Both the position numbers and the translations under genes were made by a program. From assembly GCF_026340305.1 (NCBI RefSeq), contig NZ_JAPEPI010000002.1, forward strand, positions 1,550,001-1,614,000: a stretch of DNA of 64,000 nt. The letters run 5' to 3'. Shown piece by piece: positions 8,301 through 17,800 of the stretch. Within the stretch, counting starts at the first letter, position 1. The number at the start of each line of letters is the position of its first letter. The notes beneath the pieces were generated by a model. It was given only the letters and a program-made list of their open reading frames with translations, ran no database searches and was not told the origin of the DNA. The DNA is from Streptomyces sp. NBC_01381. Its GTDB lineage: Bacteria; Actinomycetota; Actinomycetes; Streptomycetales; Streptomycetaceae.

Positions 8301-10887
8301 AGGCCCCTTCGACCCTGAAGCCATCCGCCTCGCCTGGGGGGACCTCGCAGACCGCCACGAGGCCCTGCGCTCCAACTTCGTGGAGACCGACGGCCGCCCC
8401 CGGCTCACCGTCCGCCCGGAACTCGGCGACTTCTTCCGGTACGAGGACCTCTCCGCCGCCTCCGACCCCGAGGCCGCCGCTCGCGCCGTCGTCAAGGAGG
8501 CGACCGACTGGGTCTTCGACCTCGCCCGCGACCCGCTGGTCCGGGTCACCGTGGTGCGCCTCGCGCCCGACGACCACCTCCTGTGCTGGGTGATGCACCA
8601 CGCCGTGAACGACGGCTGGGCACCCCAGATCCAGGCGAAGGAGCTGCGCGACTTCTACGCGGCCCGGAGCGAGGGCCGCGTACACCGCCTGGATCCGCTG
8701 CCCGTGCAGTACCGGCACTACGCCCGCTGGCAGCGCGACCTGCTGGATGGTGGACTCCTCGAGGGCGAACTCGACTACTGGCGCGAGCAGTTGGCAGATC
8801 CACCCGCGCTCGCCCTGCCCACGGACCGGCCCCGCCCCACCCGAATGGATTTCGCCGGCGCCGCCCACGGCTTCACCATCCCCGCCGAACTGGTCAACCG
8901 GCTGCGGGCGGTCGGCACCGCCGAGGCCACCACGCTCTTCACGGTCCTGCTGACCGGTCTCAAACTGCTCCTGTCGCGGCAGTCGGGGCAGCGGGACATC
9001 GTGATCGGCACACCGACCATCGGCCGCAGCCGCCCCGAACTCTGGGGATTGCTGGGCTTCTTCAACAACACCGTCGCGCTCCGCTCCGACCTCTCGGGCG
9101 ACCCGACGTTCCGGGAACTGCTGCGCCAGGTCCGGGGTGTGGTGCTCGGCGCGCTCGACCACCAGGAAATCCCCTTCGACAGGATCGTCCGCGAGGTCGC
9201 CGACCGTGACTCCGGGCGGAACCCGATCTTCGACGTGATGTACGTCCACCAGACGCTGCCGCCGGACGTCGCCATCGGCGAGCACCTGTTCGGCCCGAAC
9301 AGCGACGAGGACACCGGCCCGTACTTTCCCGGACTGCCGCCGGGCACGGCCAAGTTCGACCTGACGATGGTCGTCGCCGAACGGGCAGGGGAGGAGTCCC
9401 TGGACGTGGTGGTGGAGTATGCGACCCGGCTCTTCGACCCGGACACGGTCACCGCCCTCTGCGACGCGCTGCTCGAGCTGCTTGAAGCCGCCGCGACGGA
9501 CGCGGACATCCGCTACGGAGAACTCCCGGCCGGCCGGGAGGCGAAGCCGGAGCCCGAGCTCACTCCGGCACGCGACGAGTCCCCCGTCTCCGGCTGCCTC
9601 CAGCTGCAGGGCGAAGTCGACGAAGCCGCCCTCCGCTCCGCCCTCGACGACCTGGCCGAACGCCACCACGTACTGCGCTCCCGCCGCCCCGGCACAGGAG
9701 ACGCCCTCACCCTCACCACCACCGCGCACCAGACCGACCCGCTCGCCTCGGCGCACGCACTCGCGCGCGAACAAGCCCGCCTGATGCGCGCATCCACGAC
9801 CGGCCCGCGCCTGCGCGCCCTGCTGGTGACGACCGGCCCCTCGCAACACGTCCTGGTGGTCAGCACCCGCCCGGAGGACTACGACGGCGGTCAGCCGGAG
9901 CTGTTCTTCCGCGACCTGTTCGCGCTCTACGAGGCCAGGCTGGACGGACGCCCGGCCGAACTGCCCGCCTTGCCCGTGCAGTACGAGGAATACGCCCGGT
10001 GGCAGCGTGAACTGCGCGCCGACGGGCTCCTCGACCAGCGCCTCACCCACTGGCGGGACGCGCTGGCCGGCGTCCGCGCCCTCGACCTCCCGGCCGACCG
10101 GTCGCGGCCGGTCGGCGGCACGGGCGAGGCCGCCGTCCACGACGTACGCGTCCCCGAAGACCTCGCCGGTACGGCGACGGCGGAACGGCTCCTGGCGGGC
10201 ATCGCGGCCCTGCTCGGCCTGCGCGCCGGGGCGGACGAGGCCGTCATCGGTCTCATCGGCTGGACACCGGACACCGGCGGATCGCCCGGCCGCCGCCTCG
10301 ACGACCGCGCCGCCCGCCCCGAAGTCGGCGAGCTGATCGGCCCGTTCGCCGGCGGCCTGCCGCTCCGCGTCGACCTCGGCGGCGATCCCACCTTCGACAC
10401 GCTCACCGAACGGGTCCGCCGTGTGCTCGTGCTGGCGGAGGACCACCGCGACGTACCGCCGGACGACATCGCACGCGCCGCAGGACTGCCCGGCGAGCCG
10501 GGTCGTACGCCGCTGTTCGACGTCACCTACGCCCACCACCGCGTGCCGCGCGGCTTCGGCGCCCGGGCCGGGCTCGACATCAGTGCCGTGCCCTGGCACG
10601 GACCCGGCACCGGGCGGCTCACCCTGCCCCGCGCCACGACCGTTCACGATCTGGCGTGGTCCGTCACCGAGGGGCCGGGCGCGGCCGAGCTGTACGTCTC
10701 GGTGGAGTACCGCACCGAGCTGTTCGACGCCGCGACGGTCACGGCCATCGCCGACGACCTCGTCGCGCTCCTGCGCGCCGCCGTCGGCGTCCCCGACTCA
10801 CCGCTGTCCGCGCTGCGCCCCGGCGCCCGAGAGCCGTACCCCGATGACGTACCGGAGCCGATCGAAGGAGGCCCCAGCCGTGGGTGA
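5383..10887 (+). CDS. hybrid PKS-NRPS protein: KS - degenerate AT - ACP - C - degenerate C
   Basis: 1834 residues. The KS (residues 1-425) has the catalytic triad: Cys162 in DTGCNGSL, His299 in EAHGSGT and His336 in KTNLGH. Residues about 505-716 align with an acyltransferase domain and its post-AT linker (ending NGVPCWVRS), but the region is only about 210 residues long. The GHSxG nucleophile motif reads S-S-G-I-A at 579-583, so the catalytic Ser is Gly581. An Ala/Pro/Gln-rich linker (about 720-825) leads to a carrier domain with Ser860 in FAIGGSSI. The first C domain (about 940-1385) has HHAVNDG with catalytic His1073. The second (about 1395-1810) has R-P-E-D-Y-D-G at that place (1496-1502) and cannot work as a condensation catalyst. 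There is no KR, DH or ER. The extender is presumably hydroxymalonyl from the Fkb-like genes, delivered in trans. Confidence 0.93.
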   Translation: MRTPIAVIGIAARLPGADSITAFRANLLAGVDSVRPIPAERIASTGLDPSVAYPELGYLDRIDLFDHAHFGLSRREAEVTDPQHRLALHLTHEALENAGYAPAALRDSRTAVVFSSPHTGYASLVREPGTLTMVGNIPCMLPARISHLFGFTGPSYGVDTGCNGSLVAVHQASRELRDGDADFAVVGGVSLRPVVAPVEAVADFPGISSPTARSRAFDHAADGAGGGEGGAVLLLTTLDRAIADDAHVYAVIRGSSVVHNGAHSATIATPSARSQAAVIAQAWRGAGLDIDTAGYVEAHGSGTRLGDAVEAEGLALARAGGATTLPIGSVKTNLGHLDHAAGITGLVKTMLSVHHGELYPSLHFEQAAEEVDLDGARLDVVTTARPWAAQSGPRRAGVSSFSLGGINAHCVVEQAPAPVREAEPDGGARLVGVSARTPAGLVAECERLSLELRDSTRTLADVARTLNEGRDHEPYRVSAVVRRTADLAVALAAEATWQRLAPAEGVAERPRVVLLFSGDATFDEYGAGARADAGSWTEPDAPLPDGLPVPADRATLVRRHLAAHARLTRSGIVPDGLMSSGIARYTVRHLQGGLSDADRAALARTEGESAQPADPERLRAAADAETGEGPVVFVELADRGELGDQLREYFADRPDATVLTLGSDKERLLTVLARLYRTGHAVDWPALTATLGYANTPGRRIPLPGRPLNGVPCWVRSPKSPATARGTARTGTPTLAVAAPAQAAPASAGQAAEAHASAAQAAKAPAPPTGTPALAVAVPAQAAPAPAAQAASVPAAQAANAPAPLPVAPTPVPHSAPTPSGASVPESATVPDWLCDALAELLHADEVAVTDDYFAIGGSSIIALQLVEHVRQRYGVHLKLVDVYDHPVVGALAAAITTRLPQQPTPPTRQTHSTLSPTPASTPGQGASDGHRLPPIVAGDDLVLSYGQERMWFHHQLDPDTTLYNLPGVARHRGPFDPEAIRLAWGDLADRHEALRSNFVETDGRPRLTVRPELGDFFRYEDLSAASDPEAAARAVVKEATDWVFDLARDPLVRVTVVRLAPDDHLLCWVMHHAVNDGWAPQIQAKELRDFYAARSEGRVHRLDPLPVQYRHYARWQRDLLDGGLLEGELDYWREQLADPPALALPTDRPRPTRMDFAGAAHGFTIPAELVNRLRAVGTAEATTLFTVLLTGLKLLLSRQSGQRDIVIGTPTIGRSRPELWGLLGFFNNTVALRSDLSGDPTFRELLRQVRGVVLGALDHQEIPFDRIVREVADRDSGRNPIFDVMYVHQTLPPDVAIGEHLFGPNSDEDTGPYFPGLPPGTAKFDLTMVVAERAGEESLDVVVEYATRLFDPDTVTALCDALLELLEAAATDADIRYGELPAGREAKPEPELTPARDESPVSGCLQLQGEVDEAALRSALDDLAERHHVLRSRRPGTGDALTLTTTAHQTDPLASAHALAREQARLMRASTTGPRLRALLVTTGPSQHVLVVSTRPEDYDGGQPELFFRDLFALYEARLDGRPAELPALPVQYEEYARWQRELRADGLLDQRLTHWRDALAGVRALDLPADRSRPVGGTGEAAVHDVRVPEDLAGTATAERLLAGIAALLGLRAGADEAVIGLIGWTPDTGGSPGRRLDDRAARPEVGELIGPFAGGLPLRVDLGGDPTFDTLTERVRRVLVLAEDHRDVPPDDIARAAGLPGEPGRTPLFDVTYAHHRVPRGFGARAGLDISAVPWHGPGTGRLTLPRATTVHDLAWSVTEGPGAAELYVSVEYRTELFDAATVTAIADDLVALLRAAVGVPDSPLSALRPGAREPYPDDVPEPIEGGPSRG

Positions 10888-11839
10888 ACAAGACAACGCC
10901 GAGCCGGCCCCGACGGCGGCCGCACCCGCGACCGTGGGCGTCGTGGGTGCCGGGACCATGGGCATCGGAGTGGCCCAGTGCTTCATGGAGGCGGGCCACC
11001 CGGTCGTGGTCGTCGACCCCGACCCGGACGCCCTGGGGAGCGGACCCGAGAGGCTGCGTGCCGGGATGAAGCTGGCCCGGATGCTCGGGCGCCGCCCGCG
11101 GCGCGCGGGGTACACGGCGGCCGCGCCCGTCACTTGGTCGGCCGACCTCGCCGACCTCTCCGACGCCCTCTTCGTCGTCGAGTGCGCCGTGGAGAAGGAG
11201 CCCGTCAAGGAGCTGATCCTCAGGGAACTGGATGCGGTGTGCGGCCCCGAGACCGTCTTCGCGTCCTGCACCTCCTGTATTCCCGTCACCCGCCTCGGCT
11301 CCTTCACAAGCCGCCCGGACCGGGTCATCGGCACACACTTCATGAACCCCGCCCCCCTCAAGGACACCGTCGAGGTCATCCGCGCGCCGGGGACCAGCGA
11401 GGACACCGTGCGGCGTACCGAGGAGTTCCTGGCGGGCATCGGCAAGCACGGTGTCGTCGTCCGCGACGCGCCCGGCTTCGTGACGAACCGCGTGCTGATG
11501 CTGACCCTCAACGAGGCCGCCGCCGTGCTCGACGAGGGCACGGCGGACGCGGCGACCGTCGATCAGATCTTCCAGGAGTGCTTCGGCCACCCCATGGGCC
11601 CCCTGCGCACCGCGGACCTGATCGGGCTCGACACCGTCGTCGACTCGCTCGACGTACTGCGTGAGCACACCGGCGACGACCGCTTCCGCCCGACCCCGCT
11701 CCTTGCCCGCCTCGTGGCGCAGGGCCGCACCGGCCGCAAGACGGGTGGCGGCTTCTACCCGTATCCCGAACCCGGGACCCAGATCCCGGCCCCGACCCAC
11801 GCCCAGCGCGTTCCGCAAGGAGAGACCAGCCATGGCTGA
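10880..11839 (+). CDS. fkbK: 3-hydroxyacyl-CoA dehydrogenase family protein, FkbK-like
   Basis: 319 residues; the GTG start overlaps the PKS stop by 8 bp. The NAD-binding Rossmann motif VGVVGAGTMGIG begins near residue 19. The family catalytic His lies in VIGTHFMNP, and the C-terminal dimerisation domain contains GFVTNRVLMLTLNEAA and TGRKTGGGFYPY. In extender biosynthesis this enzyme oxidises the glyceryl-ACP C3 hydroxyl before the FkbI-type step. Its placement between two megasynthase genes, with overlaps on both sides, ties it to the same transcript. Substrate assignment is by context. Confidence 0.88.
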   Translation: MGEQDNAEPAPTAAAPATVGVVGAGTMGIGVAQCFMEAGHPVVVVDPDPDALGSGPERLRAGMKLARMLGRRPRRAGYTAAAPVTWSADLADLSDALFVVECAVEKEPVKELILRELDAVCGPETVFASCTSCIPVTRLGSFTSRPDRVIGTHFMNPAPLKDTVEVIRAPGTSEDTVRRTEEFLAGIGKHGVVVRDAPGFVTNRVLMLTLNEAAAVLDEGTADAATVDQIFQECFGHPMGPLRTADLIGLDTVVDSLDVLREHTGDDRFRPTPLLARLVAQGRTGRKTGGGFYPYPEPGTQIPAPTHAQRVPQGETSHG

Positions 11840-14800
11840 CCACCAGGGTGCGTATGTCGAGCTGTCCCTCGCAGGCCGGGAGACCTGGCACCGGGCGCAC
11901 ACCCCTCAGGGCCTGTCCGGGCCGGGACCGTACGTCGCGGAAGCCGTCGACATCGACGGTCCGCTCGACGTCGCGGGGTTCCGGTCGGCGGTCGCACAGG
12001 TCGTGCAGGAGGCGGAGGCGGTGCGCCTGCGGATACCGGCGGGCGGCGCGGACGGCGGAACCGTCAAGGCCGAGGTCGACGACGGGCTTCCGCTGCCCGA
12101 GGTGGACCTCTCGGCCGAACCCGATCCCGATGCGGCGGCCGAGGAATGGACACGCGCCGCCCTCGCCCGTGTCCTCCCCGACGAGGACGGCACCTTGTCC
12201 GTGCAGGTGCTCCTGCGGCTCTCCGCACGCCGCCACCGCTGGCTGCACCTGCATCACCGCGCCGCCCTCGACGGGTACGGCACCGCGCTGGTCACCCGCC
12301 GCGCCGCCGAGATCTACACCGCCCGTGCCGAGGGGCTGCCGCTCGCCGGCACCGCCCTGACGCCGTTGGGCCGGCTCGCCGATGAGGAGGCCGCCTACCG
12401 CGCGTCGAGCGGCCCCGACCGGGACCGCTCCTTCTGGCGCGAGCGCCTCGCGGGCCACACCGAACCGGTGACGCTTGCCGGCACGGCCGAACCCGGCACG
12501 GCCGAACCCGGCACGGCCGAACCCGGCACGGCCGAACCCGGCACGGCCGAACCCGGCACGGCCGAACCCGGCACGGCCGAACCCGGCACGGCCGAACCCG
12601 GTCCCGCGTCCCAGGCGTTGACGCTCACGGCAGCCGACGCCGAGCGGATCCACGCCGCCGCCCGCTACAGCGGCGCCCGGCCGCAGGCCGTACTGGTCGC
12701 CGCCGTCGCCGCCTACACGCACCGCATCACCGGCAGCACGGACCTGGTCGTCGGACTGCCCGTGGACGGACGGCCGAGCAGGGCCGCCGAGCGTGCGCCG
12801 GGCGCCGCCGATGACGTCCTGCCGCTGCGCCTGACGGTGCGGCCCGACACCGGCTTCAGCCACCTCGTACAGCAAGTCACCGAGGCGAGCGGCCGGGTGA
12901 GGACCCACCAGAGGCTGCGGCACGCGGAGATCCGCGCGGCTGTGCACGCGGCGGAGTCGACGCCCGCGGCAGACGCCGACCGGCCGCTCTACGGTCCGGT
13001 CGCCGACGTCCGCACCCCCGGCCCGCGCATCCGATTCGGCGCGCTCACCGCCACGGTCCACCGCTTCGGCGCCGAGCCCGATGCAGGGGCGGACCTGCGT
13101 GTCGTCATCGACGACGACCCCGCAGGCGGCCGCCCCCGTATAGCCTTCCGCGGCGCACCCGGCCGGTACACCACCCCTGAACTCGCCGCCCACGCAAGGC
13201 GCTTCCAGCGTCTGCTCGTCTCGGCAGTGGCCGCCCCCGGCCGTCCGGTGGGCGCGATCGAGCTGCTGGGCAGTGCCGAACTGGCGGCCGTACGCAACTG
13301 GAGCCGAGGGGACGAGCAGCGGCTCCCGGACCGTCGTACCCTCACCGGTCTGCTGGACGCCGCCGCCCTCCGCGACCCGGAAGCGGTCGCCGTCAAGGAC
13401 CGCGACGGCAGCCTCACGTACCGCGAACTCCACGAGCGTGCCAACCGCCTCGCCCGGCTGCTGGTCCAGCGGGGAGCGGGCCCCGAGGGCGTGGTCGGCA
13501 TCCTGCTGCCCCGGTCCGCCGATACGGTCGTGGCCATGCTCGCGGTGCTCAAGAGCGGAGCGGCCTACCTGCCGCTCGACCCGGCCTACCCGGCCGACCG
13601 GCTCCGCTTCATGGTCGACGACGCGCGGCCCGCTGTCGTCCTGACCGACGCCGCGCACGCGGATCTGGCCGACCCGACGCTCGTACTGGACACGGCGGCG
13701 ACGGTGGCCGAACTGACCCGGTGCTCGCCGGAGCCCCTGACCGACGCGGACCGCACCGCGCCGCTCACCCCCGCGCATCCCGCGTACGTGATCTACACCT
13801 CCGGCTCCAGCGGCACCCCCAAGGGCGTCGTCGTGCCGCACCGGTCCGTGGTTCCCCTGGTCACCTGGGTGGCCGAGGAGTTCGGCGCGCGGACGACGGA
13901 ACACGTCCTTGCGGCCACCTCCTTCAGCTTCGACGTGTCGGTGGCCGAGCTCTACCCCGCGCTCACCACCGGCGGCACCGTCGAGGTCGTCGGGAACCTG
14001 CTCTCGCTCCTCGACGACGACGCGCCGCGCTGGACGGGCGGTCTGCTCTGCGCGACGCCCTCCGTCCTCGCGAGACTCACCGAGTTCAGCGGCCTCGAGC
14101 TGACACCGCGGACCCTCGCCATGGCCGGCGAGGCCCTGCCGGGACCGCTCGCCGAGCACATCGCGCGCACCATGCCCGGAACGCGGCTTTTCAACGTCTA
14201 CGGCCCGACCGAGGCCACGGTGTACGCCACGGCCTGGTCGTCCGACGCCACCGGGGCCGAGGACGGACAACCCGCCGGCGCCCCGCCCATCGGCCGCCCG
14301 CTGCCGCACGTCCGCGTCCATGTGCTCGACGCGGCGCTCCAGCCGGTCGAGCCCGGCCGGCAGGGCGAGCTGTACCTGGCGGGCGACGCGCTGGCCCGCG
14401 GCTATCTGTACCGGCCCGCGCTGAGCGCGGAGCGCTTCGTGGCCGACCCGTTCGGGCCGCCGGGCAGCCGGATGTACCGGACGGGCGACCTCGTCAGCTG
14501 GCGCCCGGACGGACAGCTGGACTTCCTCGGACGTGTCGACGCGCAGGTCAAACTGCACGGCTTCAGGATCGAACCGGCGGAGGTGGAGGCGGTGCTCGCC
14601 GACCACCCCGCGGTGTCCGGTGCGATCGCGGCGGTACGCGACGAAGGGGACGGTGAGACCAGGCTCGTCGCCCACGTGGTGCCTGCCGATCCCGCCGACG
14701 GCTGCCCCGACCCCGGGACGCTGCGGGACTGGGCCGCCGACCGCCTCCCGGCCCATCTCGTCCCCGCGCGGATCACCTGGGCGCGGGCGCTGCCGCGCAC

Positions 14801-17800
14801 CCCCAGCGGCAAGCTCGACCGGGACGCCACCCCTGAGCCCCTGCCGGCCGAACCCGTACGCCACGAGGAGCCCGAGCCCCGGACGCCGCCCGCTCCCTCC
14901 AGGGAGGAGCAGGTCGCCCAGGTCTTCTCCGAGGTGCTCAGGCAGGACGAAGTCCCCCTGGACGTCAGCTTCTTCGACCTCGGCGGCGACAGCATCATGT
15001 CGATCCAGCTGGTGAGCCGGCTGCGCCAGGCCGGCCTCGTCCTCACCCCGCAGGACGTCTTCGAGTACAAGACCGTCACCGCCCTTGCGGGTGCGGCCCG
15101 CGAGACCACCACCGCCGCGGGCCGTGACACCCCGGTCGGCACCGGAGACGTGCCGCTCACCCCGATCGTGCACTGGCTGCGCGATCTCGAAGGCCCCGTC
15201 GACGGCTTCCACCAGGCCGTCCTGCTCCAGGTGCCCGGCGGACTCGACGAGGGCCTGCTCACCGCATCCGTGCGCAAGCTCGTCGACCACCACGACGCGC
15301 TCCGGCTGATTCTCGACCGCACCGGCGGCGACTGGCGGCTCTCCGTCCGCGCACCGGGCTCCGTCGACGCCGCATCCTGCGTCCGGCGCGTGGACGTGCG
15401 GGGCGTTCTTGACCTCGTACCCGTCCTGGCCGAAGAGGCCCGCCGCAGCAAGGCGGAACTGGACGTCGACGCCGGAGTCCTCACGCGCTTCGTGTGGCTG
15501 GACGCCGGGCCGCACACGCCGGGGCGGCTGCTCTTCATGGCGCACCACCTGGCCTGCGACGGAGTGTCGTGGCGGATCATGGTGCCCGACCTGGTGGGCG
15601 CCTACCAGGACCTTGCGGACGGCCGCACCCCCGAGCTGCGCCCCGTCGAGACCTCGCTCCGGCACTGGAGCACCGGCCTCCTTGAACAGGCGCGCGACGA
15701 GCGCCGCACCGCCGAACTCCCGCTCTGGACCGACATCCTGGCCACCCCGGGCCCCGAGCTTGCCGACCGCCCTCTGTACCCCGCGAGGGACACCACGGGG
15801 CGCGCCCGCTCCCGCGCCCTGACCTACCCGGCGGACCGGGCGCGGCACCTCTTCAGCACCATTCCCGCCGCGTTCCACTGCGAGATCAACGACGTACTGC
15901 TCACCGCGCTCGCGCTCGCCGTCCAGCGCACCGCCGGATCCGCGCAGGACGTGGTGCTCGACGTGGAGGGGCACGGCCGAGAGGCGGTCGTACCCGGCAC
16001 CGACCTGTCCCGTACGGCGGGCTGGTTCACCAGCATGTACCCGGTCCGCCTCGCGCCCGGCACCGCGCAGACCGGGCCAGGCGCAGGCTCCCGCCGGGAG
16101 TTGGGGCGCGCCCTGCTGCGGGTGAAGGAACAGCTGAGGGCGATCCCGGACAAGGGCATCGGCTTCGGGCTGCTGCGCTATCTCAACCCCGACACCTCGG
16201 CGACGCTCGCCGCGGCCACGCCCCGGCACATCGGGTTCAACTACTTCGGACGGTTCCTGCTGCCCGCCGAGTCCGGTGAGCGTGACTGGGGCCCGGCGCC
16301 CGAGTCCGGGATGAGCGCGGGGGCCGACGCGGACATGCCGCTGGCCCACCCGCTGGAGATCACGGCCCTCACCCAGGACACCGACCGCGGCCCGGAGCTG
16401 GGCATCAGCTTCACCTGGGCCGAAGGCATCCTCGGCGAACGCCTCGTCGACGACCTCGCAGAGGCCTGGTTCGAGATCCTGGACGAGCTGGCCGCGCACG
16501 CCGTGGAGCCGGAGGCCGGCGGTCGTACGCCCTCCGACTTCCCCCTGGTGAAGCTCAGTCAGGGAGAGGTCGAGCGGCTGGAGGAGAGCTACCCCGGCCT
16601 GGACGAGATCCTCCCGCTCTCGCCGCTCCAGCAGGGCCTGCTCTACCACGTGCTGCTCAGCGGACTGACCGACGACCCGCAGCCGCACCCGGAGGAGCCG
16701 GGCGAGGGTGAGCACAACGTCTACACCGTGCAGGTCTGGCTCGAACTCGAAGGAGACCTCGACCCCGGACGCCTGCGCTCCGCGGGCCGGGCGCTCCTCG
16801 CCCGGCACACCAACCTCAGCGCGGCCTTCGTCCACGAGGGCCTCGCCGAACCGGTGCAGGTGCTCGGGTCCAGCTTTGAACTGCCCTGGCGCGAAGAGGA
16901 CTTGAGCGCGCTCGACGAGGGGGCGCAGGAAGCCCGGAACCAGCGGCTGCTGAACCAGGAGCGCAACCGCAGGTTCACCCCGACCAGGCCGCCCATGCTG
17001 CGCATGCTCCTTGTCAAGCTGGGCGAAGGCCGCCACCGCTTCGTGCTGACGACTCATCACATCCTGCTCGACGGATGGTCGTTGCCCGTGGTGCTGCGCG
17101 AGCTGTTCGCGCTGTACGGCTCCGGCTCCACCCCCAGCACCGTGCGCGAGGCCGGGCTGCCGGTCACCACGCCCTTCCGCGAGTACCTCACCTGGCTGGA
17201 GCAAGTCGACTCCACTGAGGCGGAGTCCGCGTGGCGCGACGCGCTGTCCGGGCTCACCACCGCGACGCGCGTCGCCGGGGCCGAGGGTGAGACGGAGCCG
17301 CAGGCTCCACAGTTCGAGACGGTCGAGCTGAGCGCGGAGACCACCACGGACCTCGCCGACATGGCCCGCCGCCACGGGGTGACCGCCAACACGGTGCTGC
17401 AGGCCGGCTGGGGCATCCTGCTCGGCCAGGAGACCGGCAACACCGATGTGGTCTTCGGCTCGGTCGTCTCGGGCAGGCCCGCGGAGCTGACCGGCGTGGA
17501 GACCATGGTGGGGCTCTTCATCAACACCGTCCCCACCAGGGTCACGCTCGACCCCGCCGAGCCGCTGGGCAAGCTGCTCGTACGGCTCCGTCGGGAGCAG
17601 ACCGCGCTCCTGCCGTACCACCACATCAGCCTGGGGGAGATCCGCCGCATCACGGACCTGGGCAACCCCTTCGACACGGTGATGGCGTTCGAGAACTACC
17701 CCCTGGACAGCGACGAACTCGCCGAGCCCGCACCCGGCCTGCGCCTGGCCAGGGCGTACGGCGACGACGCCCCGCACTTCCCGCTGAACCTGGTGGTGTC

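Noticed and set aside
2344..11839. Methoxymalonyl rather than hydroxymalonyl extender
   Set aside because: No O-methyltransferase is present in this operon; the two RiPP methyltransferases lie beyond a terminator and in another cluster. It cannot be excluded from the left, unseen side.
12480..12599. Array-like repeat that could be mistaken for CRISPR
   Set aside because: Units are 15 bp, contiguous with no spacers, in frame inside a C domain.
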